From Mercurialis annua (taxonomy: Eukaryota; Streptophyta; Magnoliopsida; Malpighiales; Euphorbiaceae), in the NCBI RefSeq assembly GCF_937616625.2, contig NC_065572.1, positions 53,059,653 through 53,123,652 on the forward strand: a stretch of DNA of 64,000 nucleotides, written 5' to 3'. A model generated the notes under the pieces. The model was given only the letters and a program-made list of their open reading frames with translations. It did no database searches and was not told the origin of the DNA. The translations under genes and the position numbers were made by a program. This document shows positions 10,679 to 23,712 of this stretch, piece by piece; position 1 is the stretch's first letter; the number at the start of each line of letters is the position of its first letter.

Positions 10679-13600
10679 GATTGGGTGTTGGATACCGATG
10701 CTAATTCTCATATTTGTTTATCCTTCATGGATTTAGTAAAAGTGAGAAAGATAGGAAAAAGATGAAGTAATCTTAAAGCTAGGAAATGATGCAAGCGTTG
10801 CGACAAGAGCTATAGGATAAACTTCAATTTTCTTAAATAAACATAAGTTGTACTTAAACAAGTTTTTTGTACTTACCCAATATATATAGAGATATCATAT
10901 CCGAATTTGTATGACAAATTTGATAGTTGATTTTCTATTTACAAAGGATGTTTGTAGTATTATATTTGATAATACGGAGTTGGGTATGTAAATGTACAAA
11001 ATGTTCTTTATGACTTGAATAAAGATGTTTAATGCAAAAGATGTTTTGGAAATTAATACCATAAGTTATCAAATTTCTAAACAACTTTGGCACTTATGAT
11101 TAGGACATATTGCAAAAGATAGACATAACAAGTTAGATAAGATGGGAATCTTGAGTAATCAAGATTTTGCATCTCGTCAACATGGCCTGATTATTCTTTG
11201 TGGGACAAAGAGGTAGAGCTAAAGCCGTTTAAGAGTTCATACATAATGATGTATAAGGTACGTTTAAAGAAACGGACCAAGGTAGATACTTATACTTCAT
11301 TTTCTACATCGATGATTTATCACGATATAGTTAAGTTTGTCTTATGAAGAACAAACATGAAGATTTTGAAATGTTTAAATGACTTCAAGAATGAAGTAGA
11401 AAACCAAATTGGAAAAAGTATTAAGACTTTACGATGTGATCGAAAAGGGAAGAATACTTGAGTACAAAATTTGGTACGTTCCTAAAAGGAATCTGGTATT
11501 ATTTTTCAACTTAATCCTTGGGAACACCATGGTTGAATGGTGCGTCTGTCAAGAAGGAGGTATCGTACATTGTGGGATATGATACGATCAATAATGAGCT
11601 ATATACTGGCTTATCCATCTCGTTATGGGGTCAAGCACTTCTTACCGCAAATAAAATTCTAAATTAAATTCCAACTAAATTTGCACCATAGATACCTTAT
11701 GAGATATGGTATGAATCAAGTCTTAAGGATGTTAAGATTTGAGGGTGTTCGGAACATATCAGGAAACTGATATCCGATAAATTTGGAATCAAAATCAATC
11801 ATGGAAAGGTTATGTTGGATATCCTAAAGACAGTTTAGGATATTGTTTCTATATTCAAACCGAACAAACAACCGTTGTTTATCGGTGGTAGTCATTCTTA
11901 ATAAAGAGTTTATTCAAGAGGGACACTAAGAAAGGAATATAGAATTAGATGAGGAGTCATCTAGTTACCAACAAAATAATGAATCAATGAAGATTGATCA
12001 AACCCACTAAAAGCCGGAGTTAGTAAAAGATGTATCTACATTAACAACTCGAAGATTAAGTAGAGTATCTCGTCCACCGGAGAGAGATGGTTTTCCCGCA
12101 TGATAAACAAGAGTTTTTTAGTCATGCAGAAAAAAGATCAAGTGTTGATCCCTCTACTTATGAGGAAACTATATGTGATATAGATTCTTCAAAATTGGTT
12201 TGAAGGAATAAAATCTGAAATGGATTCCATATAAAGAAACCAAATTTTAGGAGCTAGTCGATCCATCCAAAGGTATTATACCAATAAGGTTTAAATGGAT
12301 CTTCAGGTGTAAAATTGGTACAAATGGAAAAGTGGAGACCTTTAAAGCTAGGCTTGTTGCAAAAGAGTTTTGCTAGAGGCAAGAAGTTGTATTGTGAATA
12401 CACTTTATCAGTGATAGCCATGCTTAAGTCCATCAAGATTTTTCTTACCAAGGCTACACATTTAGATTTTGTGGTTGGACATATTGATGTAAGAACCACA
12501 TTCCTTAATGGTTAAATTAAGGAGTATATCTATATGGAACAAGTCGAGGATTTTGAATCCGAAGAAGGTTCCAAGACGTGTAAGCTAAAATGATCCCAAG
12601 TGGATGGAAAGAAAGCTTCAAGTTTCTTCGTCTTGATAAATCCGTAAGGAGTTACAAATTTATTAAAAACGATGATAAACCCAATGTTTACAAGAAGGTT
12701 AGTGGGAGCAGACTCACTTTCATGATCTTGCATGTAGACAACTTATTACTAATAAATAATAATATCAGAATGTTAACTTTTGTAAAACTTTGGTTTATCT
12801 AATACGTACTCCATCAAAGACCTCGAAGAGGTAGCCTAAATTCTTAGTATTAGAATCTACAGAGATAGATCTAAGAGAATAATTGGTTTCTCCTAAAAGC
12901 TCTTCTTAGAAAAGATATTGAAGTAGTTCAATATGGAAGTTCTAAGAGAGGATTGATACTAGTTAGGCATAACATTCTTCTTTCAAAGGGAGTGTCTTCT
13001 GAAACTTCTGAAGAAAGAAAGAATTTAGCAAAGATACCATAGGCTTCGGCAATTGGTAGTTTGAGGTACGTGTTGCCACTAACAAAGCTAAAAATATTCT
13101 ATGTGGTTAGTGGGACTAATCGTTTTTAATCCAATCCATGTTGAGAACATTGGATGGTTGTTAAATATATCTTTAAGTACTTTTGTAGAACTAATGATAT
13201 GGTATTAACAAATGGAGAACGAGATTTTTAAGTAGACCGTTTTACAGATTCCGATTAATAATCAGATATGGATAATAGAGAGTCTATCTCCAGATTCATA
13301 TTTATCTATAATGAAGGAGTAGTGAGCTAGAAGTGTTCTAAGCAAGAATCAATTCCATATTCCATTATAGAAGCCGAGTATATTATGACATGAGATGTCG
13401 TAATAGAAGGTGTTTGGATAAATTAGTTTGTAACTGAACTAAGTACGGTTTTCTTCCATTAAAATCGATAGTTCCTCTTTTCTGCAACCACAATGGTGCT
13501 ACTGCCCTAGCAAAAGAAACCGGGTCTCACAAATTATCCGAACATAAGTAAAGGCATTATCATATTATCTACAGAAAGTGTTGGAAAGAGAGAAATTGTT
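10679..13600 (+). pseudogene. Copia pol relic (protease, integrase, RT, RNase H)
   Basis: No long frame survives, but family motifs can be read piecemeal. Protease reads WVLDTDANSHICL at 10679-10720, with the catalytic D-S/T-G now DTD. The pre-integrase motif LGHIAKDRHNKLDKMG lies near 11098-11150. The integrase core reads YFIFYIDDLSRY near 11288-11328 and LRCDRKG near 11435. RT reads FKWIFRCKIGTNG near 12290, FKARLVAKEF near 12340 and HIDVRTTFLNG near 12480, with FMILHVDN near 12720 where YVDD is expected. RNase H reads NGATALAKETGSHKLSEH near 13490-13550. The catalytic Asp pair is lost. The dense indels and stops mark it as much older than the gypsy copies. Confidence 0.87.
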
Positions 13601-13735
13601 TCTCTAAAAGATAGCATCAGCAAATAACATGGTTGACCCACTAACAAAGCCCATGACATAAAGTCATTAAGATTTCCATCTTGAGAAGATCGGGCTTAGA
13701 TATAGTTGTCAATGGCACTAGTGCAAGTGGGAGAT

Positions 13736-15722
13736 TGTTAGTAGTATGTGCCGTAGGGCCATTTGATCATGTATATTTGTAGAATTAGTCCCAATGGCAA
13801 AGATATATATGTTCTATTTGAACTAAGTGTCTCATCAACTAAGTGTTTCTTTATTACGTATTGTCCTTATCACATTGTGATAGAATCTATTCTTAATGTG
13901 TTAAGAATATGAGTTACATATTCTATTATACAAGTGATCTAAATAACTTTTCATGATCGATGGGGTCCTGCGAATAAGGGCATCGCATTATCCCGGAAAG
14001 ATTGTCACCTCTATTTATTCTTCTGATTAGTAAAGAGTTGCTAATTATAGGAAGTAGTGAGTCTCATACTACTTGATGGGGGATCAGAATAAACATATGG
14101 ACACTCAAGGTGTTGAGTGAGTCGAACAAGTGACGCTAGATTACTTATACATGGTAATTCATTAAAGTCAATTTAATGTCATCTAGTTCATAATTGTACA
14201 TATGTCCTTTGACTTACGGTGACACTATCTTGTATATAGGTGATTAGAGTTTGATACTCTTTAACCCTAGATCTTTCATGAGCTAGGGCCGCGGCATGTG
14301 TTGGCTCTAATTAGTTGTATATGGAGATAGGGGTTTAACCTAGAAAGGATTCATCACTCTGGATGAACAGAGACAAGATTCTATGCTATCTCGAATTGTT
14401 CTTGATGGATGTTAAAACCTGCGCAGGAATATATGACTTACATAGAAAGTTGTTTCTAGTGGAAGTCATATTTATCCAGAATTAGAACTGAGAGATGAGG
14501 TCATATAATCAAGACAAACAGTGTTTGACTTCACCGTGACACTAGTCGAGATTGGAATCTTAGATGAAGGGAATTTTGAGTGTACGGTAATTATGAACAT
14601 TGGTTCATAAAGAATGCATCGAAACATTCATCTCTATTTGGGGGTCGTGATATGTTGCTAGATGTCACTCTCAATCTACGAGAATTAATAATTAAATGGG
14701 ATTTAATTATTTATTATAAGAAAGGCGTTTCTTATGTCTCTCGTTATCATATAGATGTGAACCTAGTTAGTCACACATAATAGAGTGTGCAACCGATTGA
14801 GTTTACGAAAGATCGATTTCATATAGATACTAGCATATCTCGGAAATTAATCTAAGATGAAAAACAAGTACAAATTAGGGACTAATTTGTAAGAGATATA
14901 AATTAGTAGGAACCTAATTGTACTATGTCCAAGTTAATTAGGGACTAATCTATAAGAGTTATAAATTAGTAGGACTTAATTATATTATAACCAATTTTTA
15001 TGATTAAAAGGCTTAAGTAATTAATTAGTGTAATTAATGATACTTAAAGCACTAATCATAAGTTAATGGAATGATGATGTCATGGTGATGTAATGAGATA
15101 AGGAAATAAGCTTATATGTGATGTCATATGATGACATCACTTATATGATGTCACCTATGTGATGTCACCACATGAAAGGTGTCATGTGGTGGCAACACCT
15201 TTGCTTGGTGTATGACACCTAGCATGCAAGGTGTTGCATTCTTAAGCAAAGCTCTACCTTATAAATAGATCTTGGCTTTGCTCATTTCATCACCACACAA
15301 CACATATCTCACTACAAAGTTGTAGAGAGAGAAAGCACTTGAAGGAGTTCAAGTAGTCATCAATCACGGGAAAAACTTGGCGACGTTTTCATACATCCGA
15401 GCAAGGTCGTGATCGCGGTGAGAGTTTGAGCTTAGGGCTGCTCGGCAAGAGGAACTCTTGCAGGATTACTTCAAGGCGAGGATTCAATCGGACGCATACT
15501 CGTGTAGACGAGCTTAAGGTCGCCGTACTTTCGGGACTACAAGAATCGTTGGAGAATCGACATAGGTATTCTTCTTACGATCCCTAGATGCGTGCTTTAA
15601 TTACTAAATGATACGATGATCCATTTGTTGTTGATATGATCAACTTCAGGATTCGGATTGTTGGAATTTCGATTTTGAATTGAAATATACGATCCAGACC
15701 CGCGCGTCCCGCTGCGCCAACA
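13736..15722 (+). repeat. Copia 3' LTR
   Basis: It starts TGTTAG directly after the purine-rich GTGGGAGA and ends CCAACA, a standard TG...CA pair. At 1987 bases it is long for a copia LTR. A TATA-like TATAAATAGA near 15261 is shared with the 5' remnant. Direct-repeat and inverted-repeat stretches around 15110-15185 (ATGATGTCA, CACATGAAAGGTGTCATGTGG) are partly absent from the 5' remnant. Confidence 0.88.
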
Positions 15723-17869
15723 AACATAACATACGTAGCCTACAAAAATATATAAACAGGGACATCAAAAAGAACACTAAACCAAATGCACTGCTGTCAA
15801 GGACACGACTCTATTGACACAGGACCACTACTGCAGCTCTACGGAAGCCAGGGACTATACATGCTATTGGTAACTTCCGGACCCAGAAGAGTGGACTCTA
15901 GCCAAGTCCAGATACTAAGCACCTGAAAATATTTAAAACCAACGGGTCAGACTATGCTGAGTGAGATTACAAATTACTAACGGTATTATAAATATAACAT
16001 CACATTTTAAAGCAATCATACATATATTATACAATACAAGCCAAGTATTTGATCCGATCGAAACTTTGATTTCATAAACAACCTTAAACCATATAATTCC
16101 TAGTATTCATAGTGAATACAAACTTTTATGGGGTTACGGGATAGCTTCACCGTGTCAACCACCATCTGGTCGGGCATCGGGATAGTTCAACCATTATGCC
16201 TCATACCATCTCAAATCCAACCGTACTGCGGAGTCCCGAGATAATTCAACCAAGGCTACTCACTAGATACAGGCCGCGGGATAATTCACCCAAGCTGACC
16301 TCGTATCACATGACAACATGTTAATCTATTTCTACTCTATTTACTACGACTTACCGACATTGGTGATCACACAGCCTATTGACATTCAATAGGTAGCTGT
16401 TCCCTCGGATCGCACACCAGATTCTTATAATTAAAACAATCAATTATACGATATATAATACAATTAAAATCATATAACATGGGATGTATGCGATAATATT
16501 ATTCATAGTATATAAAATAATTTTTACGAATAATATATGAAAGTAAAATGTAACTCACTTGACCTGCTATCTAATCTACAATGCACTCGATATGCTGTCA
16601 AACCCGTCTAATCCCAAAACTACCTCGTTGCTTATCGATACGACTGATACATATATAATTCAAATACGCGTTTAGCATATAAACGTGAACCTCGTAAATC
16701 TAAAACCCTAGGTTATAGATTAGGTTATTACTATTTCATTTCGTATTCAATTTCTCAATTCCGATAACTTCTTAATTGAACTCTTATTCAATCAATATGC
16801 TTATATCGATTTACTTATCATACTAACGTCCATTTCTATAATGTTTCATAACATTTATTGAGCTAATACGTCCATTTGTGTATATGAAATCTCCGGAGGG
16901 AGGGGCACGTCGTGCCCCCCCCCCCCTTTGTCGCGTCGCGCCTCTGCCTGGCGCGTCGCGCCAGGGCCATTTCTGGCCCGTCGCGTTGCGCTAGGCCAGA
17001 ATGGCCTGGTCGCATCGCGCTAACTGCCAGCTTGTCGCGCCCCCTACTTTCCAGTAGGGTGAGGCCACGCCTCTGACTCCGATACTCTCCCTACCTCATT
17101 CCGACATGCTAGCTTAACAAAACCCAACTCAAAGCTAGCCGAAACATCCAAAAACGGCATGATTTTATCACTTTCGATCAATCTGTAGCGTCACAACTTA
17201 AAACAGCCCATATTCATCCATTTTTCGTGATAAAAACATTCAACTGACCTTGTTTTAAAGCTCGGGGAAGGTAAAGGATTGAATTCTAGAGAGATCGACA
17301 CCAAGAACGCGCGATTCAGACGAGAAACGGCGAAACCGTGTTGATCGCAAGATAATCGTCGAAAACCCTTAGGTGTAAGTTTCTATCTGATGCTTCCTTC
17401 TTCTTTTCATATGATTTTGCTTATATATGTTGGCTAAAAGGTCATTTTGATCCTCTTATTCATTAATTTAAACCATTTCTCTTTTAAGCTTATTCTTTTA
17501 ACCAAACGGTTAATTATTCACTTTAACTCAATTACGTACGTATTATTTATATCCAAATAAATAATACTAACTTATAATTACCAATTTCCGTCAATAATAT
17601 TTTAATAGCAATTCCCGAGATTTAACTCATTATTTACCAAATTGGGACCTAAACTTTATTTTTATAACTTTTCCTTCCGTTCCTTTTAGTCCCACATTTT
17701 ATTCTTTAAACGAATTCTAATATCAAACTTTCCGTATTAGAATTATTAAAATCAACCTACTCGGATCTTGTCTACCCAGTGACTTCGATATTCTTTGTTC
17801 TATTGGTTCGGGTTATCGGAAAAAGGTTAAATTACCAATTCCGGCAGCGCCAACATACAGGGTATTACA
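15723..17869 (-). repeat. Antisense gypsy LTR fragment (related to Gypsy-1/2 LTRs)
   Basis: Read in reverse, it starts TGTAATACCC (17869), with a TATA-like box at 17421-17429 and a donor-like AAG/GTCAGT at 17248. A palindrome array follows at 17040-16902, then the CTCACTCAG...CTGACCC module and acceptor-like TTTTCAG/G ending at 15923. It also has the ACCTATTG...AATAGG block near 16370-16395 seen in Gypsy-1 at about 7150-7200. The last ~170 bases of the LTR are missing where copia sequence begins. It is a diverged family member. Confidence 0.8.
16902..17045 (-). repeat. Palindrome array, GC-rich CGTCG-centred units
   Basis: Perfect inverted repeats with a single central T: GGGGCACG-T-CGTGCCCC at 16902-16918 and CCTGGCGCG-T-CGCGCCAGG at 16947-16965. 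Looser units follow (GGCC...GGCC stems, GCGTTGCGC, GCATCGCGC) up to about 17045. The array begins about 380 bases downstream, in LTR sense, of the TATA-like box. That position matches the arrays in Gypsy-1 and Gypsy-2, but the arms are unrelated. Confidence 0.9.
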
Positions 17870-18814
17870 GAACAACACAGGCTCCACGGACAGGTCCTCC
17901 CTGAAAAGACACCAGAAAAGAAGAATAAGAAGAATAACAGATTCAGAAAACTCAAAGACAAAAGGAACGAGGCAAACCACGCTAGATCATACATGTAGCT
18001 CGACCAGGAAACATACACGAGGTCAGCAGCACGGTAGCCCCTCATATTAGCGCGAAAAACTGGTCGTACGACATCCCGACCACATAGGATAGACAAAGGC
18101 GGCGCTCTAGGCAGAAGATGCACGTGGGGTCCTTACTTCAAGTTGAGCACGCGTTCCCCCAGAAACCAGACTCGTCAATCTGGGCCATGCAGCATATAAT
18201 ACATGCACCTCCCCCCCCCCCCCCTCCTCGTCCGTGGCTAAATCAGCCAGCGCTCCCCCGGAAGGGCATTCCACTACAAATGGATCCACAAAATACTCCA
18301 AGTAAGTATATAAGTCAAATACAGTTTAAACATTAACCAGTTTGTTGTATGTTATGTACACCAATCAAGGCCAGCTTGTTCAGTTGTCTTCTAGAAGCAG
18401 CTCCCAAACTCTGAGTCAGAATACGGAATGTATCCCAGAACCTCAGCAATGGAAAACCTATCTTCGGTAGAAGGCCGAAATCCTGAAAGAATACCAGACT
18501 GGATCACCTAAATCTAAGAAAATACGGATAAAAGTGAATGAGGATGTATCCACTTCCCCCCGAGGCATTTATAAGCGCAAGCCTTCCTTGGACAGGCTAC
18601 TTAGAGCCATTTATTCCTTAATGAACCCAGAATCAAAAGGCTCCATTATAAATTCAGAACCAGAAAACTCCCCGCTAGATCTGGCCAGACAAAGTACAAA
18701 TCCATGGAGGACCTTCACAAAAGACAAGACTCTCCATTACAGGACCAGCTAATGACAAGAGTCATAACCTCAGAATACATGGTAAGAGTCACGTCAATCC
18801 TAGAGTATTAGAAT

Positions 18815-19080
18815 TACCCCAAAGGATCAAAGTTACCCCTGAGGATCGGAATTACCCGAGAGGATGGAAACCAGAGATTTAAACACTCTAGACGATGGGA
18901 ACCAAAGATACAGACACCCCATAGGATGGAAACTAGAGATATAGACACCCAAAGGATGGAAATTAAAAATACAGACACCCTAGAGGATCAGATCGCAAAA
19001 TATAGCCGCCCCAAAGGATCAGATTAAAAATTCAGATGCCTCAGAGGACAGATTAAGAATTACCCAGAAGACGGGATTGA
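18815..19080 (+). repeat. Degenerate minisatellite, ~40-base unit
   Basis: Successive units share the pattern GAGGATGGAAAC-AGAGAT-TA-AGACACCC, repeated about six times with substitutions and small indels. It lies upstream of the PPT and LTR at 19849. Confidence 0.75.
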
Positions 19081-19134
19081 AACGGCCACCGATAGTAAGA
19101 CACTGAGATATGGTTGAAAGACACCACAATATCC

Positions 19135-19400
19135 GAGACATAACAGAGCCAAACTATACATGCAAAGTATGGTATAAAGATGCCAAAGAACGGTAGAGAG
19201 ACGCCGAGATGTAGTAGAAAGACACCAAAAAAATCTGAGACATAACAGAGCCAGACTCTACATACAAATTATGGTATAAAGACACCAAAAAACGGTAGAA
19301 AGACACCAAAGAACGGTAGAAAGACACCAAAGAATGACAGAAACGGATCGAAGTATGGCATAAAGACGCCAAAGCCTGGTAGAAAGACACTACCATCCGT
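19135..19400 (+). repeat. Nested minisatellite, ~20-base units inside a ~110-base duplication
   Basis: Units like CGGTAGAAAGACACCAAAGAA recur about eight times. Superimposed on this, a block starting ACATAACAGAGCCA and running through TATGGTATAAAGA occurs at about 19138 and again near 19244. ORFs rich in repeated FFGVFLP on the reverse strand are by-products. Confidence 0.8.
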
Positions 19401-19832
19401 TAATTGTGGAATAATTACGGAATCTAGGCACCTATTTAATAGGGTGGCCCTTGGGACGGCCAAAGGGATGTTGTCCCTTCTGCAAACCTAAGAAGCACCG
19501 GACATGATTATTACCAGGGTCCAAGCCATTAGATCACTCTCAGGACGACTGAGAGTTTATAGCTCCATTCCATGAGGCACACAACGGGCAGTCCCGACTC
19601 AACGAACTACCTTCTGGACAGCTGAGAAGACATATTCACGATCAAATGCCGAGTAGACCAGAACCAGGGGGCATGAAGCCAGAGTTATGCACCAACATCG
19701 GTAGTGCTCAGACTAGGGCATTACCAAACCACCAGGAGAGTGAGTGCCTCTGACGACAGGCAGTATCCTTGTTGCTTGTCTAACAGCGAGTTACTTCTTT
19801 AACAAGAATTAACCTACTTTGACAATTCTCGT

Positions 19833-19848
19833 TAAAGAGGGGGCAAAC
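19833..19848 (+). other. Polypurine tract of the Tat-like element
   Basis: AAAGAGGGGGCAAAC stands immediately before TGTAGACACC, the usual plus-strand priming context for Tat/Ogre-type LTRs. Confidence 0.75.
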
Positions 19849-21300
19849 TGTAGACACCTATTTTACAGACAGGTAAAAAGTGATAAGGGCCTGAAGCGTC
19901 CAATGGTGATTTCCATAGAAATCCACCCGGGTGACGAGCTATCGAATTGCTTGTTAGAATCTAAGCAAGCGAAATTGTGCATAGCTGCAAAATTGGAGGA
20001 TTAAAACGTAAATAGCCGCAAGTAGCCTATAAAAATCCAAAGAGATTGTAGTCTAAGTCTAGAAATTAGACTAATTGCAATATCTTAGAAGTTTATGGGC
20101 CAATTTGTATGTTTTACGGAATAAACCTGACCATACCCAAACCCATAGGCTCTTAGTAGTCTTTTTGACACTATTAGGCACCAAAACTGACTTTTAGCAC
20201 CTTTTTAATTAGCTAGCAAGTCCAAATCCGAAAATCAAAAGTAAAATTCTACGGTAAATAATATAAAGATAATCCTAATCATTCATCACTTAACACTTCT
20301 TCAATCTCAAGCCAAATTCTAATTAGGCAAAACAGTAAATTAACTTAACCTAAACCCTAAACCTAATCCACCTCTATATAAACAGCCTTAAGACAACTGA
20401 GTTAGAGGTCGGACGAGAAATAAAAAAACCCGAGCTAGAAAATTTAATTCCCCTAGAGCAAGCCTGGGCCGAATATTACACACACACACACACACCAAAA
20501 TTAGGTTTGATTCCAGTCCCTAAAAACATTAAACACGTGCTGATTCTCCAAGAACACAGCCTGCACAGACTCGAAGCTAGATTCCGCATCTACTTCGTTA
20601 GCAAACGCGCCAAGGACTCAGACGGGTGATTCTGAGGACCTTCTGTATACCTCATATTAATTTGTATGTCATAATCATCACATTTTCTAAATTTATTTGA
20701 ATTAGGGGGTACGTTTGGCTACTTGTCACTTTTGCCATGAAATTGCCATATTAGCTATAATTAATATTTTTGTAAAATTGCCATGAAATCGATGAAAAGG
20801 CATGTTAATAGCTGAATTAATGTGTTTTATATGCTTAAATCCAGAAACCCAGTAATTTAGAACACCTAGAATGCATGTTTAGGTTGTTTTTGAGTTAAAT
20901 CGCCATGAAAAATAAACATTCAAAGCTGCTATAAGTCCATGTTTCCAGTGTTTAATTCGCTTTTAAACACTTCTAGACCATTGCAGTTGTTTTCCTTGTT
21001 CTTTTTATGCGTTTTTGGCCATTTTTGCACAAAAATGGAGCTGAAACGAGTGATAACAAAGCTGAAAAATGAGTTGCTGCCCCTGCTGCCTGCCGTGCCG
21101 CCACTGTAATCGACAGAGCCACCAGAATAAAGTGGCGGCACCGCCACCATAGAATTTTGGCGCTGGAAGTCACACCGGTGCCGTATTCTTTATGCCCAGA
21201 CTTCGAGAACTAGACTCCCAAATCTTCCAGACTCCGATCCATACTTCCAAACGCGTTTTTAGGCTCGTTGGGGCTCGGAATCAAGCCCGGTTTGAACCCA
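19849..21300 (+). repeat. Tat-like 3' LTR (right border uncertain)
   Basis: It starts TGTAGACACC after the PPT. The first ~370 bases match, in reverse complement, the LTR ending at 38450, including AAAAAGTGATAAGGGCCTGAAGCG-like and CCAAACCCATAGG-like blocks. A TATA box CTATATAAAC lies near 20373, and a short (CA)n follows at about 20478-20496. The right border is not defined; recognisable LTR character fades between 20640 and 21300. Confidence 0.65.
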
Positions 21301-23160
21301 GATGTAAACTAGTTAATGTACTTTAATTTTAGAGAAAAATTAAGGAATACCCAACTTATACAATAATAATTTGAAAATTACGGGGCTATCTTTCAAAATT
21401 GAAAGATACCATGTCCACCTTTTATTTTGCAAAACCAACTTTTCTAAATTAACAAAATACAAAAGTTACTGAATAAGGTAAGTCTCACCTGAAAATCAAA
21501 TATTCTCCTACAATCTCTATGAAAATCAAATTTTAAGATTACAATTAAGATCTTTCTAAAATTGAAGAATATACATAACATGAAAAAGGAGCAAACTGAA
21601 GGCAAAAAATGATAATTCAGAGAGCAATTTCATGGGGGGACAAACTTTAATTCAGATAGAAAAACGATAATTGAAAAGCATCATAAGAAAAACAATCATC
21701 TTATTAGAAGGAATCAAACTTAGTATGATGAATGAAATGTAACTTTTTTTAAATCAAAATTGAGAAAAACAATTGATCATCGACGATCACCATTTTATTG
21801 AAATTAGTTATGTTTTTTCAATGATGAACAATGTTAGAATACGTTGATCATAGCTGAAACTTTAATGGAAAAGTGTTTACGTTGATATATTTTTAGACTC
21901 GTTTATTTGGTTTATATTTGCCTATATATGAACAAAATTTTAAGTTTACCAATATTGTAATTTTATTTACATTGAAAACAAGTTTATTTATATCTACGTA
22001 CTGATTGTATTGGAAATTCAGTCTCTTTTCAAAAAAAATAAGTTAACTAGTAGTATACTAATGATGTTATAAAGGTAGACTGCGTTGTCAGCAGAAAGAT
22101 GGTAACTACATTACTAACATGTGTATGCTGTTTTGATTCAATAAATAACTTTTTTAATACAAAATAAATGTTATTTTGCAGGAATGACAATTCAAAATCC
22201 TAGTTTGCTACAATGGAGTATGGGATGAAAGTTTTAACTACTCAAATTACTTTATCAAAGGAATTTTAGTTAAAGATGATGCAGATTTGGAAACATTGTA
22301 CTATATTATCTGTGGTATACTAAAAGTAAATAATTGGGAAACGAAATTAAAAATTAGATATCAATTGGAACCAAACAGCAGCCTGTGGATATTGAGGAAA
22401 ATAAAAGTGTGCAATTCTACATTGAACAGAAAAAAGATGAAGCAAGAATGACGCATTTCCATTGTGCGTCACGATGAGACAACGTCAAAATAAGCAAATT
22501 ATTGATATCAGCCTGTAGAAACTTTTAATAAAAAATAAAAGTCAATTTAATAGAATTGGATGCTTTACGACATGCTTAACATTGCGATTTTCAATAAAAT
22601 CTAAAGCATGTTCATTATTAGTTTGTAAAGAAGTTACTAACTGTCTATTGAAGGGTTGATCTGCAAATTAATTACGTAATTGCTATTTACCAGTGGTATC
22701 ACATTAAAAACACAATTTTAAAGGTATACAAATGGGTCACCAACATTAATTAACAAAAAAAATCATTAAATTAACCAATAGTATTTTATAGGTAGACAAA
22801 TGGTTTACCAATATAATATTAAAAAATAGAAAAAGCTTAGTAGTAAATTTAGGTTGTGAAGAAACTGATTTCACAAAGTAGTCCATCAATATGAAAATAA
22901 TCAGTCAAAATAATCAGTCAAAATAAATACAAAAAAAACTATATTCAGATTTGGATAAATACTATACTTATAAGCCAAACACCAAACTGTAATTTATTTG
23001 TCCTATTAATTCTTCAAATTATACGTCATGGTTTCGGTTCAACCTCCTCATCGCGATCAATGTTGTCTTGAAGCTTCATATGGCCATATCGTAAAACAAG
23101 GTTTTGATACGTTCTCGATAGTTCTCAATGCCATATCGATAAAATACTATTGGTTAACTT
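21301..23160. other. AT-rich spacer without a recognised feature
   Basis: There is no long frame and no domain, LTR terminus or structural RNA that I can support. There are two loosely similar ACAAATGG(G/T)T(C/T)ACCAA stretches near 22730 and 22797, and a direct repeat GATAAAATACTATT(G/A)GTT around 23138 and 23165. Confidence 0.5.
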
Positions 23161-23177
23161 AATGATAAAATACTATT

Positions 23178-23290
23178 AGTTGAACTAGGTGGCGACCCAT
23201 TTTTTAAACCATTTCCAGATCAAGAAGTCAGCCATAAGTGTGGGCGAGCGGCCCCCGAACCCCGCTGTGCTCATAGTGGCACTTTAATTA
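23178..23290 (+). repeat. Interspersed repeat fragment, copy 1
   Basis: The blocks TTGAACTAGGTGGC, GTCAGCCATAAGT and GGCGAGCGGCCCCC recur in the same order and orientation at 36603-36715. GGTGGCGAC resembles the arginine-tRNA PBS described for Ogre-type elements, so this may be an LTR/PBS junction, but that is weak. Confidence 0.6.
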
Positions 23291-23518
23291 TGTACTAAAT
23301 TGTATCTTGTATGTGTCATAGGTGTCATGTGGGTTTTCGATGACGATTTGAATTGCTTTTGAATAATTATGGAAGATATATTCGTTTTCCTTTCGAATTT
23401 GTCATGATTTAGTTTAAACATCCATATCTTCAATTGCACGGTCGGATCGGGCCCATCTTTGGATATGTTGTTCCTAAGAGGATTTGCTAAAAATTGTGCG
23501 GTTGGATCATTTGTTTGA

Positions 23519-23645
23519 TGAGGCGCGATGGAGGCCTCAATGAGCGCAACGCGCCTCGCATCGCGCCTCAGGCATTAAAATGTGTTTTGAGGAGTGAAGC
23601 GCGATGGCAGGAGCGATGGGCATCGCGTCTCGCATCGCGCCTGTC
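23519..23645 (+). repeat. Palindrome cassette upstream of the LTR-A TATA box
   Basis: The 12-base arms TGAGGCGCGATG (23519-23530) and CATCGCGCCTCA (23559-23570) are perfect reverse complements around a loop that is itself GC-rich. Further GCGCGATG / CATCGCG units follow to about 23643. The cassette ends about 70 bases before TATAAA (23713), the same relative place as in the Gypsy-3 LTR and LTR-B. Confidence 0.9.
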
Positions 23646-23712
23646 ATGAAATTTTGTGTCGTGGCCCATGAATAAACCCCTTATCCGACCTAAAACTTTT
23701 CCCACTCACTTT

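Larger units (their letters stand above)
7820..15722 (+). mobile_element. Degenerate Ty1/copia LTR retrotransposon with truncated 5' LTR
   Basis: The 3' LTR is 13736-15722 (TGTTAG...CCAACA, 1987 bases). The 5' LTR survives only as 7820-8894, matching the 3' LTR from 14622 onward. The PBS follows at 8896 and a purine-rich PPT lies at 13727-13734. Decayed copia motifs appear in the order protease, integrase, RT, RNase H, with integrase before RT. No target duplication can be checked, because the left end is deleted and fused to Gypsy-1, and the right flank is antisense gypsy LTR. Confidence 0.88.
17870..19832 (+). mobile_element. 3' internal region of a Tat/Ogre-like element, no coding recognised
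   Basis: No domain could be read in any frame. The stretch ends in a PPT and an LTR start (19849), so it is the 3' part of an LTR element. It holds a poly-C run (about 18209-18223) and two blocks of degenerate tandem repeats. Hypervariable tandem repeats between pol and the 3' LTR are known from plant Tat/Ogre elements, which fits, but the class assignment is an inference from layout and LTR style. Confidence 0.5.

Noticed and set aside
19154..19463. Reverse-strand ORFs with repeated FFGVFLP, possibly a membrane protein
   Set aside because: They are direct translations of the 20-base minisatellite.
21301..23160. Possible host gene or promoter in the AT-rich stretch
   Set aside because: No frame of useful length, codon bias, splice pattern or domain was visible.
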